A stretch of DNA of 13,655 nucleotides from DASPKA01 sp035628335 (GTDB lineage: Bacteria > Patescibacteriota > Doudnabacteria > UBA920): contig DASPKA010000109.1 of NCBI GenBank assembly GCA_035628335.1, positions 1 through 13,655 on the forward strand. Reading direction: 5' to 3'. Below the pieces are notes generated by a model. The model was not told the origin of the DNA and ran no database searches. It was given only the letters and a program-made list of their open reading frames with translations. Of the stretch, positions 1-5,223 are shown piece after piece. A program made the translations under genes and the position numbers. How positions within the stretch are numbered: position 1 is the first letter of the stretch; each line of letters starts with the position of its first letter.

Positions 1-2
1 AA

Positions 3-845
3 GACAATTCGCGAGGTGTTTCTTTAGCGTATGCAATGTATTCAGCTAGCAAGTTTACACCAATACTTACAAAAATCCAGGTTTTGTGTGAAGAGTTGGC
101 AATGACGGACGAAAAATTTAAGGGCATCATGAAAAATGCGCTGGAAAAGGAAACCGCAGATATAACTCCAGACGGCTCTTTTGGCCCACAGAGTAAAAAG
201 CTCATACTTGCATACCTTAAATACAGAAATCATCCACTTAAAAACACATTCGCATCCGCCTGGGATAGCATAGAGCAAAAGCCAGATGAAGGAGCGCGGC
301 AATTTGCTGAGCGAAGAGACACAGAACATATGGCCCTCCTCTCTCGTGTGGCTGACTCGGTTTCAAAAAGTTGGGATATGCAAAAAGACACTCTAAAACT
401 ACGTTTAGGAAACTTAAATGACAAAAAGACTTTAAAACAGTTTTTTGAAAACAGGTACTCAGCATGCTGGCGCATGTGTGACCAACTTTTAAAGGCGTTG
501 TGTCCGAGCCGTGTGGTAGGCGAGGATGGAAAGGTGAGGTATGGAAGTGATTCAGAGCGGGTGATGGGCGAGCGGTTGCATAGCCTGGCAGACGCATACC
601 TTACCAAGAGAACTGGAAGTTTTTTGGATATAATAACAGACGAGAGAGAATTGCAGGAGATGTTTCCAGAGGCGAAGATTAATTTTGAACTCCGCTTGAA
701 AACTGCTATTAGCCAGGCACTGGAATACGATGCTCTGCGCAGGGGCTTCCTTCCTATGCACCATTACTCCGGCAAGATGCTAGGCTTTGGCGTAGACAAA
801 GACATTGCAGCTAAAATAGTAAAAATGCAATCTTTGATTCACTAA
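3..845 (+). CDS. Hypothetical protein, 5' end outside the window
   Basis: I do not recognise this protein. The frame is open to the left edge with no stop, reading DNSRGVSLAYA before the first in-frame ATG at 36. That ATG has no Shine-Dalgarno or promoter upstream, so the real start probably lies outside the window and at least 280 residues are seen. The product is soluble-looking, charged and mostly helical, with no signal peptide or membrane segment. It has cysteines in a stretch around residues 145-156 counted from ATG 36 (SACWRMCDQLLKALC), which could be structural. The stop TAA at 843-845 overlaps the ATG of the next gene by one base (TAATG), so the two are likely translationally coupled and may act together with that membrane protein. 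A short YSASK string at the left resembles the short-chain dehydrogenase active-site motif, but nothing else in the protein supports that family. Confidence 0.7.
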   Translation, partial: DNSRGVSLAYAMYSASKFTPILTKIQVLCEELAMTDEKFKGIMKNALEKETADITPDGSFGPQSKKLILAYLKYRNHPLKNTFASAWDSIEQKPDEGARQFAERRDTEHMALLSRVADSVSKSWDMQKDTLKLRLGNLNDKKTLKQFFENRYSACWRMCDQLLKALCPSRVVGEDGKVRYGSDSERVMGERLHSLADAYLTKRTGSFLDIITDERELQEMFPEAKINFELRLKTAISQALEYDALRRGFLPMHHYSGKMLGFGVDKDIAAKIVKMQSLIH

Positions 846-2215
846 TGCTCAACCAACAACTGTTGCAATACATCCAGGCCGCTCGTTCACACAAAATTTC
901 GGACGGCATGATCAAAGGCAATCTGCTTAAAGCGGGTTGGAAGCTACATGAAGTAAATGCAGCGTTTGCGCATTTGGGCCCTGCCGCAAAAGAATCTCCT
1001 GTGGTTTTCGGTTCTGTTGAAATGCATGCACAGCCCAAAGTAGCGGTGACACGGCAACAGTCAGCGCCTGTTGACGCGGGCCCTAAGGTGGTGTTGCAAA
1101 ATAGTACTTCACACCATAACGTTCCCCAGGAAGTGGTACAAAAACCAAATAAAGGAAAATGGTTTGTCTTGTTTGCTACTTTTGTATTGGTGGTATTAGG
1201 CGGCGCAGCCCTTTTTGCTTACACGCATGGCGCACGCTTGGTTGGCTTTAAGCCTGTGCTGCCTTCCCAAGTCTGGGAAAAGTTTACGCAAAGCGGTTTT
1301 CCCACGGTCTATGCTACTGAGTTCTCTATGCAGTATAAAGACAAAGGGGACTTTGCAGAGGGTGAAGCAGCTATGGGTTTTCCGCTTACCGACCTCAGTA
1401 TAAGTTTCTCATCTAAGGGTTTCGCCAACACCTCACAGCCAGAACTCCCGCTTGCCTCTCAAGATATCATGTACTCGTATGCTTCTGGTTCATTTTCCAT
1501 GAACTCTGGGTTTGAGTACAGGATGATAGGCAAAAAGCTTTATGTAAACATTTCCAAGCTTCCGTTTTATGAAGGACTTATGCAGTCATTCGCCGCGAAA
1601 GCAGGTGGTACAGTCAAAAAACCGGAATGGTTGTATATAGACCTAGCCGGGAGTGGAACAGTAACTGAAAGTAAAGCGCTTGGAGGAGCAGTATCGGTTT
1701 TTGCTTCACCTCTATATTCTCTGAGCGTGATCCAATCACATACTTTCTTGGGAGTTGAGGAAGTAGATGGCAAGCAAACCGCAAAGTTTAAGGTTGTGGT
1801 AGATACAAACAAACTTATGGAAAGCTTTAAAAGCTCTTTGGTCAGCGGCTCCCAGCTTTCAGCTGAGGATGTAGACACTATTGCAGCAGTAGTCTTTGAC
1901 AAACTTCGTATAAAAGATAGCATTGTATGGCTTTCGTATGACACCGGGCAAGTGCAAAAGCTTGGTATTTCGGCAAACGCGCCCTCACTTATAGCGTTCC
2001 TGAAAAGTTTAATGCAAACTTCAAACACAGCGAGCTTGCCGTTCGCACAACAGCTCCAAGCATTCTTAAGTTTTGACGCTACTGTGCTTATAAACCAAAC
2101 TTTCTATAACATTGGTAAGGAAGAGCCGGTAGGCGCACCACCGGGCGCCGTTGACTGGAAAGACCTCCAAACCCCAGGCACAACGACAACCCCAAGCGTG
2201 CTCTTACCTGAGTAG
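845..2215 (+). CDS. Single-pass membrane protein with large extracytoplasmic domain
   Basis: The 456-residue product has three parts. Residues 1-45 form a short helical module (LLQYIQAARSHKISDGMIKGNLLKAGW...), of a type often seen at the N-terminus of Patescibacteria membrane proteins. A low-complexity linker runs to about 102, followed by one strong transmembrane helix at about 104-126 (WFVLFATFVLVVLGGAALFAY). The rest, about 135-456, should be outside the membrane. It is rich in alternating strands (YVNISKL, WLYIDLAG, KFKVVVDTNKL, KLGISAN), somewhat like the LppX/LprG or LolA-type half-barrel of lipid-binding lipoproteins; that fold is a guess from pattern only. The C-terminus is proline/threonine-rich. 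The start ATG overlaps the previous stop (TAATG). The role is unknown; surface sensing or lipid/ligand binding is possible. Confidence 0.8.
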   Translation: MLNQQLLQYIQAARSHKISDGMIKGNLLKAGWKLHEVNAAFAHLGPAAKESPVVFGSVEMHAQPKVAVTRQQSAPVDAGPKVVLQNSTSHHNVPQEVVQKPNKGKWFVLFATFVLVVLGGAALFAYTHGARLVGFKPVLPSQVWEKFTQSGFPTVYATEFSMQYKDKGDFAEGEAAMGFPLTDLSISFSSKGFANTSQPELPLASQDIMYSYASGSFSMNSGFEYRMIGKKLYVNISKLPFYEGLMQSFAAKAGGTVKKPEWLYIDLAGSGTVTESKALGGAVSVFASPLYSLSVIQSHTFLGVEEVDGKQTAKFKVVVDTNKLMESFKSSLVSGSQLSAEDVDTIAAVVFDKLRIKDSIVWLSYDTGQVQKLGISANAPSLIAFLKSLMQTSNTASLPFAQQLQAFLSFDATVLINQTFYNIGKEEPVGAPPGAVDWKDLQTPGTTTTPSVLLPE

Positions 2216-2218
2216 GTT

Positions 2219-2247
2219 TTGCATACTGGCTTTTTGTGTGGTATATA
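2219..2247 (+). promoter_or_regulatory. Promoter of the 2286-3535 transcription unit
   Basis: TTGCAT at 2219-2224 and TATATA at 2242-2247 are separated by 17 nt. TGG directly before the -10 (2239-2241) makes an extended -10. The predicted transcript starts near 2254, leaving about 30 nt before ATG 2286. This placement argues against the longer reading frame that begins at 2151 inside the previous gene. Confidence 0.6.
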
Positions 2248-2285
2248 TAAAGAAGACCTTAATGGTTACAATTAAAATAAACTAT

Positions 2286-3158
2286 ATGGCAATAAGACAA
2301 ACAGGGGAACTCCCGAAACCCACAGAGTTCAGCCCCGACGTAACAGTAAGCCCAGCCGAGAAAGTAAAGCAGGGCCGTCAACGGCCAGACTTTGTAGCAG
2401 CAGCAGATAACCGAGAAAAGAAATTAAAGTCCGGAATCCTGACTAAGGGTTGGAATTTGCTTAAAAAGGGTGGAGAGTACCTCAAGATAGCTGTGTTTGC
2501 TTCTCCTGAGATAGTTAAATACTATGGTGGTGAAGCAGTTGATGCGGGTAAAGCAGGGGTCAAAAAGGGAGCTCAAGAGGTAGCTGGGGTAGCAAGGGGA
2601 ATTGCAGTTGGAACCAAAGAGGGAGCTCAGGCATTTATAGCAAGTGAAAAGCAAGGCTTACAAGAGCTTGGTGGAGAAGTTGTAGGAGCAGCAAAGGGTG
2701 CGCAGCACTTAGCTGAGCGCGGAGCTGATTTTGCTGTTAAGAAGGGTATTGAAATAGGAGAGGGTGCGCAAGCTGCTGGAAAAGACATGCTTGCGCAGGG
2801 ACGCGCAGACTTAGAGATGTTTGCCAAAGACGGCCGTGCAGTGGCAGAAGCTGCATGGAATGGTATTACAGCAGGCGTAGACAGAACTCGTAATTGGTTT
2901 AATGAGTCGTCTTCGGCAATAAAAAGATTATTTAATGAAAAGAAAATAAACTTTCTAAATACGGGTGAACGGGCAATGATGTGGAATGAGCAGAGGAAAT
3001 TAAATGCGCTCAATAAAAGAATAGAAGCTCTGCAGCAGCAGGCTGCTCTTAAGGAAGAAAGTATTATAAAAATTGCCGAACGTGCAGTCGACAGAGCAGC
3101 CCGTAAATTTCCCGAGGGGGCTGACTTTGGTCCGATAGCTGTTGAAGCACAATCTTAA
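2286..3158 (+). CDS. Helical Ala/Gly-rich LEA/apolipoprotein-like protein
   Basis: This 290-residue protein is of unknown function. The start at ATG 2286 is chosen because a good promoter ends at 2247 and because AT-rich sequence without Shine-Dalgarno directly before ATG is the habit of neighbouring genes; ATG 2262 is an alternative adding 8 residues. The N-terminal 55 residues are polar. Residues about 75-190 form a long, imperfectly periodic amphipathic helix of Ala, Gly, Lys, Glu and Val. The tripeptide GAQ recurs at residues 95, 113, 138 and 160, with spacings of 18, 25 and 22 that fit whole turns of an alpha helix. This resembles LEA or apolipoprotein-type repeats that lie on membranes or stay disordered. 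The C-terminal part (about 215-275) looks like a coiled coil. No signal peptide or true membrane helix is present. It is probably co-transcribed with the small acidic gene 17 nt downstream. Confidence 0.75.
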   Translation: MAIRQTGELPKPTEFSPDVTVSPAEKVKQGRQRPDFVAAADNREKKLKSGILTKGWNLLKKGGEYLKIAVFASPEIVKYYGGEAVDAGKAGVKKGAQEVAGVARGIAVGTKEGAQAFIASEKQGLQELGGEVVGAAKGAQHLAERGADFAVKKGIEIGEGAQAAGKDMLAQGRADLEMFAKDGRAVAEAAWNGITAGVDRTRNWFNESSSAIKRLFNEKKINFLNTGERAMMWNEQRKLNALNKRIEALQQQAALKEESIIKIAERAVDRAARKFPEGADFGPIAVEAQS

Positions 3159-3175
3159 AATTAATCTGTAATATT

Positions 3176-3535
3176 ATGGACGACATAAAAACCCAAGCTA
3201 TCGAAACAATTAACGAGTCCCCCCTGAGCGAGGAAGTAAAAGCTGGTCTCTTACAGAAGCTTGAGGAGGAGGGGGTAAGTGAAGAGTTTTTTGTAGAACT
3301 GAAAGCAGCAGCCCTTGAGGCACAAGCAACACTCAATGAGGCTAATAAAGATGTAGTAGCAGAAGTTCGTAAAATAGACGACGAAGAAGACGCAGAACAT
3401 GCAAAAGTATTTGCACAATATGAAAAGGAAATGGACGAGCTGGAAGCAGACGCAAATAGTTTAGTAAAAGCCATGGAAGACGCCGAAGAAAAACATAACC
3501 TAGACACCGAGCGGGCCAAAATCGCTGCCTCCTAA
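3176..3535 (+). CDS. Small acidic coiled-coil protein
   Basis: The product has 119 residues, is strongly acidic, and has no membrane segment or signal peptide. Residues 1-45 look like a compact helical motif (IETINESPLSEEVKAGLL...EEGVSEEFF), of a style seen in small Patescibacteria proteins. Residues 45-115 are a highly charged helix that should form a coiled coil (DDEEDAEHAKVFAQYEKEMDELEAD). It starts 17 nt after the preceding gene, with AT-rich sequence (taatatt) directly before ATG and no Shine-Dalgarno. It is followed within about 10 nt by a strong terminator, so it ends the operon. The acidic coiled coil could partner the basic helical protein upstream; this is inference. Confidence 0.75.
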   Translation: MDDIKTQAIETINESPLSEEVKAGLLQKLEEEGVSEEFFVELKAAALEAQATLNEANKDVVAEVRKIDDEEDAEHAKVFAQYEKEMDELEADANSLVKAMEDAEEKHNLDTERAKIAAS

Positions 3536-3543
3536 ATCCTAAA

Positions 3544-3578
3544 TCAAAAACCTCTCAGTTCAACTGAGAGGTTTTTGA
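3544..3578. terminator. Bidirectional intrinsic terminator
   Basis: A perfect 17-bp inverted repeat surrounds a single central C: 3544-3560 pairs with 3562-3578, core CCTCTCAG/CTGAGAGG. It carries an A-run on the left arm and a T-run on the right arm, so it can terminate transcription from either side. It lies 9 nt after the stop of the acidic coiled-coil gene. Confidence 0.85.
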
Positions 3579-3579
3579 T

Positions 3580-3621
3580 ATTCTCCCTATTTTTGTGCAA
3601 TTGCACAAAAATAGGGAGAAT
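3580..3621. repeat. Perfect 42-bp palindrome
   Basis: Bases 3580-3600 are the exact reverse complement of 3601-3621, with no spacer; the centre is TGTGCAATTGCACA and the ends are ATTCTCCC/GGGAGAAT. It starts two bases after the terminator hairpin. It could act as a second bidirectional terminator, since T5 and A5 tracts lie in the arms but no T-run follows. It could also be a protein-binding site or a relic of an inserted element. Confidence 0.85.
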
Positions 3622-3719
3622 TTACAAATACATTAGCGATATTAATAGAAATTTATCTATGAAAAATAGACGGTTTTTAATATTTTTGGCTTAAATATAT
3701 GGTTTTTTATGCGATAGTA

Positions 3720-3748
3720 TTGACTTTTTGTACAGTTTTTGCTATAAT
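3720..3748 (+). promoter_or_regulatory. Near-consensus promoter of the GC-rich cassette
   Basis: TTGACT at 3720-3725, a 17-nt spacer and TATAAT at 3743-3748, with TGC before the -10 as an extended element. It is the best sigma-70-type promoter in the window. The 60 bases before it are extremely AT-rich (14 G/C of 60 at 3661-3720), which could help as an UP-element-like region. The transcript should start near 3755. Confidence 0.8.
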
Positions 3749-3754
3749 GGCCTA

Positions 3755-4008
3755 TACACGCTGAGGTCAGGTGGCTGACAAGTGTGGAGTTCTCAAGAGC
3801 TATGAATGAAGTGGGTATGTTACTGGTTTGCATAGACCATATGCAAATTGGTAGCTTACCCATTTCAGTTCCCAACACAGGTGTGTTGGGAGTCATTGCG
3901 CCGGGCACCGTGCGAGAGCGAGCGCTCTCTACCATGGTACCGGAACTCTCGCGGCGGGTTTACCCGGCGCAACAAACAATTGCAGAATTTCAAAGGAGAA
4001 ACTCGAAA
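3755..4008 (+). ncRNA. Long structured 5' leader or small RNA with five hairpins
   Basis: Between the promoter and the GC-rich gene lies about 250 nt that folds by eye into consecutive stems. H1: 3757-3762 with 3781-3786 (one G-U), enclosing GTCAG/CTGAC 3766-3779. H2: 3788-3792 with 3797-3801. H3: 11 bp, 3807-3817 with 3857-3867 (one G-U), enclosing an exact 8-bp hairpin 3827-3834/3840-3847. H4: exact 8 bp, CCCAACAC 3871-3878 with 3883-3890, loop AGGT. H5: exact 10 bp, 3896-3905 with 3963-3972, enclosing GCGAGAG/CTCTCGC 3912-3918/3946-3952. An unpaired stretch with the Shine-Dalgarno follows. The G-U pairs within stems support RNA rather than DNA structure. I do not match it to a known riboswitch, tmRNA or 6S RNA. 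It may be a regulatory leader of the downstream gene or an independent RNA. Confidence 0.6.
3992..3998 (+). promoter_or_regulatory. Strong Shine-Dalgarno AAAGGAG deciding the start at 4009
   Basis: AAAGGAG lies 10 nt before ATG 4009. Other genes here start without such a site. It fixes this start, although the frame stays open upstream to 3784 through the hairpin leader. Confidence 0.8.
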
Positions 4009-4509
4009 ATGCGTAATTTCATCAACGCCTTGACTCGCACCCTCGTCACCCTGATAACCGCGTTCTTGCTCGTCGCTCCGGCGGCCGCGCAGACACCGGT
4101 CGCAGCGCCTTCGGCCGAAGCGGCCGCCTTGACCGCGCAGCTCGCGGAGCAGGCACGCAAGCAGCGCGCGACCGACGCGCGGCAGAACCGCAGGCTGACT
4201 GCGGTCGAGGTGAAGAACCGCGAGCAGGACACCAAGCTCGCGGATCATGACCGCCAAATTGGGGCGGTCGCGACCACCGCGGACGACGCGCGCAACGGAG
4301 TCGCACGGATCGAGTCCCGCGGCACCCGCGGCCGCAAGCTCGCGCTGTTCACACTTGTTTCGCTGGTGTGGCTCGCGATGGCCGGCTTCTTGGGTCGCGC
4401 CGGCATCACTGGCACCACACGCTTCATTGTGTGGTTGCTGGGCGAGCTGGTGCTCGTCGTCCTCTTCTGGCTGACGCCGAGCCTCCTCGCATTCATCGAC
4501 ACCTTCTAG
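4009..4509 (+). CDS. GC-rich exported protein with coiled coil and two C-terminal membrane helices
   Basis: I do not recognise a family for this 166-residue protein. Residues 1-28 are a good signal peptide or first membrane anchor (hydrophobic core TLVTLITAFLLV, then APAAAQ with a possible cleavage after AAA). Residues 36-101 are an Ala/Arg/Glu/Asp-rich coiled coil. Two hydrophobic helices follow at about 111-128 and 138-160. If the signal peptide is cut, the coiled coil lies outside and the tail crosses the membrane twice. Composition is strikingly foreign: 47 of 60 bases are G/C at 4081-4140, with Arg mostly CGC/CGG, Leu mostly CTC/CTG and many GCG/GCC Ala codons, while the neighbours are AT-leaning. 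It has its own promoter, structured leader, Shine-Dalgarno and terminator. Recent transfer as a cassette is the simplest reading; its function is unknown. Confidence 0.75.
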   Translation: MRNFINALTRTLVTLITAFLLVAPAAAQTPVAAPSAEAAALTAQLAEQARKQRATDARQNRRLTAVEVKNREQDTKLADHDRQIGAVATTADDARNGVARIESRGTRGRKLALFTLVSLVWLAMAGFLGRAGITGTTRFIVWLLGELVLVVLFWLTPSLLAFIDTF

Positions 4510-4525
4510 GTGGTGCACTCCTAGA
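4505..4525 (+). repeat. Short inverted repeat across the stop codon
   Basis: TCTAGG at 4505-4510, containing the TAG stop, pairs exactly with CCTAGA at 4520-4525 around a 9-nt loop holding GTGCAC. It may be a small 3' hairpin in the cassette mRNA, just before the terminator. At this size it could be chance. Confidence 0.35.
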
Positions 4526-4536
4526 TGTGTGTCGCT

Positions 4537-4580
4537 AAGGCCTTACGTTCTATAAAACGAACGTGAGGCCTTTTCTTTTA
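4537..4580 (+). terminator. Intrinsic terminator of the GC-rich cassette
   Basis: A 14-bp stem (4537-4550 with 4559-4572, one G-U pair) and an 8-nt loop are followed by a T-rich tail (TTCTTTTA). It closes the cassette that begins with the promoter at 3720. Confidence 0.85.
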
Positions 4581-4598
4581 TTCCGAATAAGCTTCCCA

Positions 4599-4627
4599 CG
4601 TCATTGCGAGTGCATCTGAAGCAATCT
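4599..4627. repeat. Dispersed-repeat-like CGTCATTGCGAG...GAAGCAATCT
   Basis: The sequence begins CGTCATTGCGAG and ends GAAGCAATCT, with ATTGC/GCAAT as weak inverted ends. From memory it matches a short palindromic repeat that recurs between genes in many bacterial genomes and is often next to GIY-YIG nuclease genes, as here. Only one copy is in the window, so repetition in this genome is not shown. The -35 box of the next gene lies inside it. Confidence 0.5.
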
Positions 4628-4632
4628 ATAAT
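4604..4632 (+). promoter_or_regulatory. Promoter of the truncated GIY-YIG gene
   Basis: TTGCGA at 4604-4609, a 17-nt spacer and TATAAT at 4627-4632. The -10 ends 6 nt before ATG 4639, so the transcript would be almost leaderless. The -35 lies within the repeat-like element. Confidence 0.45.
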
Positions 4633-4638
4633 ACTCAA

Positions 4639-4845
4639 ATGAGCATAGAATGTTATGTTTACAATATTACGAACTATGCCAATCCTGTTCTTTACACTGG
4701 TGTGACAAATGACTTACAGCGAAGGCTGTACGAACACAAAAGCGGTAAAACTCTTGGGTTCAGTGTAAAGTATTATTTGAATAGAGGCCTGGTAAGCTAC
4801 TGCACTGGCGCAGGTATGAATGATTGTATTTTTTTTGTGATATAA
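4639..4845 (+). pseudogene. Truncated GIY-YIG nuclease
   Basis: The 68-residue frame begins CYVYNITNYANPVLYTGVTN, then DLQRRLYEHKSG...KYYLNRGLVSY. This is the typical start of small stand-alone GIY-YIG nucleases (YVY...LYTGVTNDLxRRxxEHK; the family motif YIG is YTG here). Tyr of the first strand, the second-motif Tyr, the Arg and the His are present. The family usually has about 80-100 residues and continues after the LVYYE position with a helix rich in Lys/Glu (AIxREKxIKxW) carrying the catalytic Glu. Here that part is missing: after LVSY the reading is CTGAGMNDCIFFVI and stops in the next gene's promoter. It is therefore probably a dead remnant. Confidence 0.7.
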
Positions 4846-4846
4846 T
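4838..4846 (+). promoter_or_regulatory. Extended -10 promoter of the giant-protein operon
   Basis: TGATATAAT at 4838-4846 is an exact TGN plus TATAAT element. No good -35 is visible 17 nt upstream (GAATGA at 4818-4823). The transcript would start near 4853, leaving a short AT-rich leader before ATG 4876. It overlaps the 3' end of the truncated GIY-YIG frame. Confidence 0.6.
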
Positions 4847-4875
4847 GTAGATACTTGTAGACAACAATTTTATAT

Positions 4876-5220
4876 ATGTCACAAACACAAAAACCAGAAA
4901 TAAAGGTCCTGCAAGATGACTCTTTGCGGGAGTTTGTCCGTGGTATCCTTTATGAAGGCGGAATGCGCGACCTTACAGTTGAAGAAGCTAAAGAAATGGA
5001 AGACGTTCTCCTGGTCAGGCTGGAAGACAAAATGTTCGGTGCTATCATGCGAGAGCTGGACGAAAACCAGCTTAGGGAGTTTTTAGATATGACCCAGCAA
5101 AAGTCAGTTAACCAGGCAAAGGTTGACCAGTTTTTGCAAACTAACCTGAAGAACCCGGAAGAAGTTTTTGGCCGGGCGTTTGAAGAATTCCGGTCAGACT
5201 ATTTGGGAGGCGCCGCTTAA
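4876..5220 (+). CDS. DUF5663-like small helical protein
   Basis: This is an acidic 114-residue protein predicted to be all helical, without signal peptide or membrane segment. Its pattern fits the DUF5663 family of unknown function known from Patescibacteria: a first helix pair (REFVRGILYEGGMRDLTVEEAKE), a helix LLVRLEDKMFGAIMRELDENQLREFLDM, then VDQFLQTNLKNPEEVFGRAFEEFR. I assign it from memory of the pattern, not from a search. It begins after an AT-rich stretch without Shine-Dalgarno and sits 3 nt before the giant gene, so the two are surely co-transcribed. Its place ahead of the giant protein suggests a chaperone-like or regulatory partner (inference). Confidence 0.7.
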   Translation: MSQTQKPEIKVLQDDSLREFVRGILYEGGMRDLTVEEAKEMEDVLLVRLEDKMFGAIMRELDENQLREFLDMTQQKSVNQAKVDQFLQTNLKNPEEVFGRAFEEFRSDYLGGAA

Positions 5221-5223
5221 ACT

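Noticed and set aside
36..110. YSASK string as a short-chain dehydrogenase active site
   Set aside because: No Rossmann Gly motif or other family features are visible, and the remaining protein is helical and charged.
160..230. DGSFGPQSKK as a peptidoglycan-binding domain motif
   Set aside because: Only the short turn resembles PG_binding_1. The preceding repeat and the following AVxxFQ are missing.
2151..2285. N-terminal extension of the helical protein back into the previous gene
   Set aside because: It would overlap the previous gene by 65 bases, and a promoter with an extended -10 at 2219-2247 places transcription start after it.
3755..3990. tRNA or tmRNA in the hairpin region
   Set aside because: No cloverleaf with T-loop GTTCRANNC and no CCA-type acceptor end; the stems are arranged in series.
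3784..4008. Longer start for the GC-rich gene: the frame is open from ATG 3784
   Set aside because: The stretch is the hairpin leader. The Shine-Dalgarno and a clean signal peptide both begin at 4009. Absence of stops over 75 codons is weak evidence.
3865..4518. Long reading frames on the minus strand and other frames across the GC-rich gene
   Set aside because: Stops are rare in GC-rich DNA in all frames. These frames have Arg/Cys-rich composition without domains, and no start signals.
5205..5210. GGGAGG as Shine-Dalgarno for the giant gene
   Set aside because: It is 13 nt from the ATG and lies in the codons of the previous gene's C-terminus. Coupling by the 3-nt gap is a better explanation.
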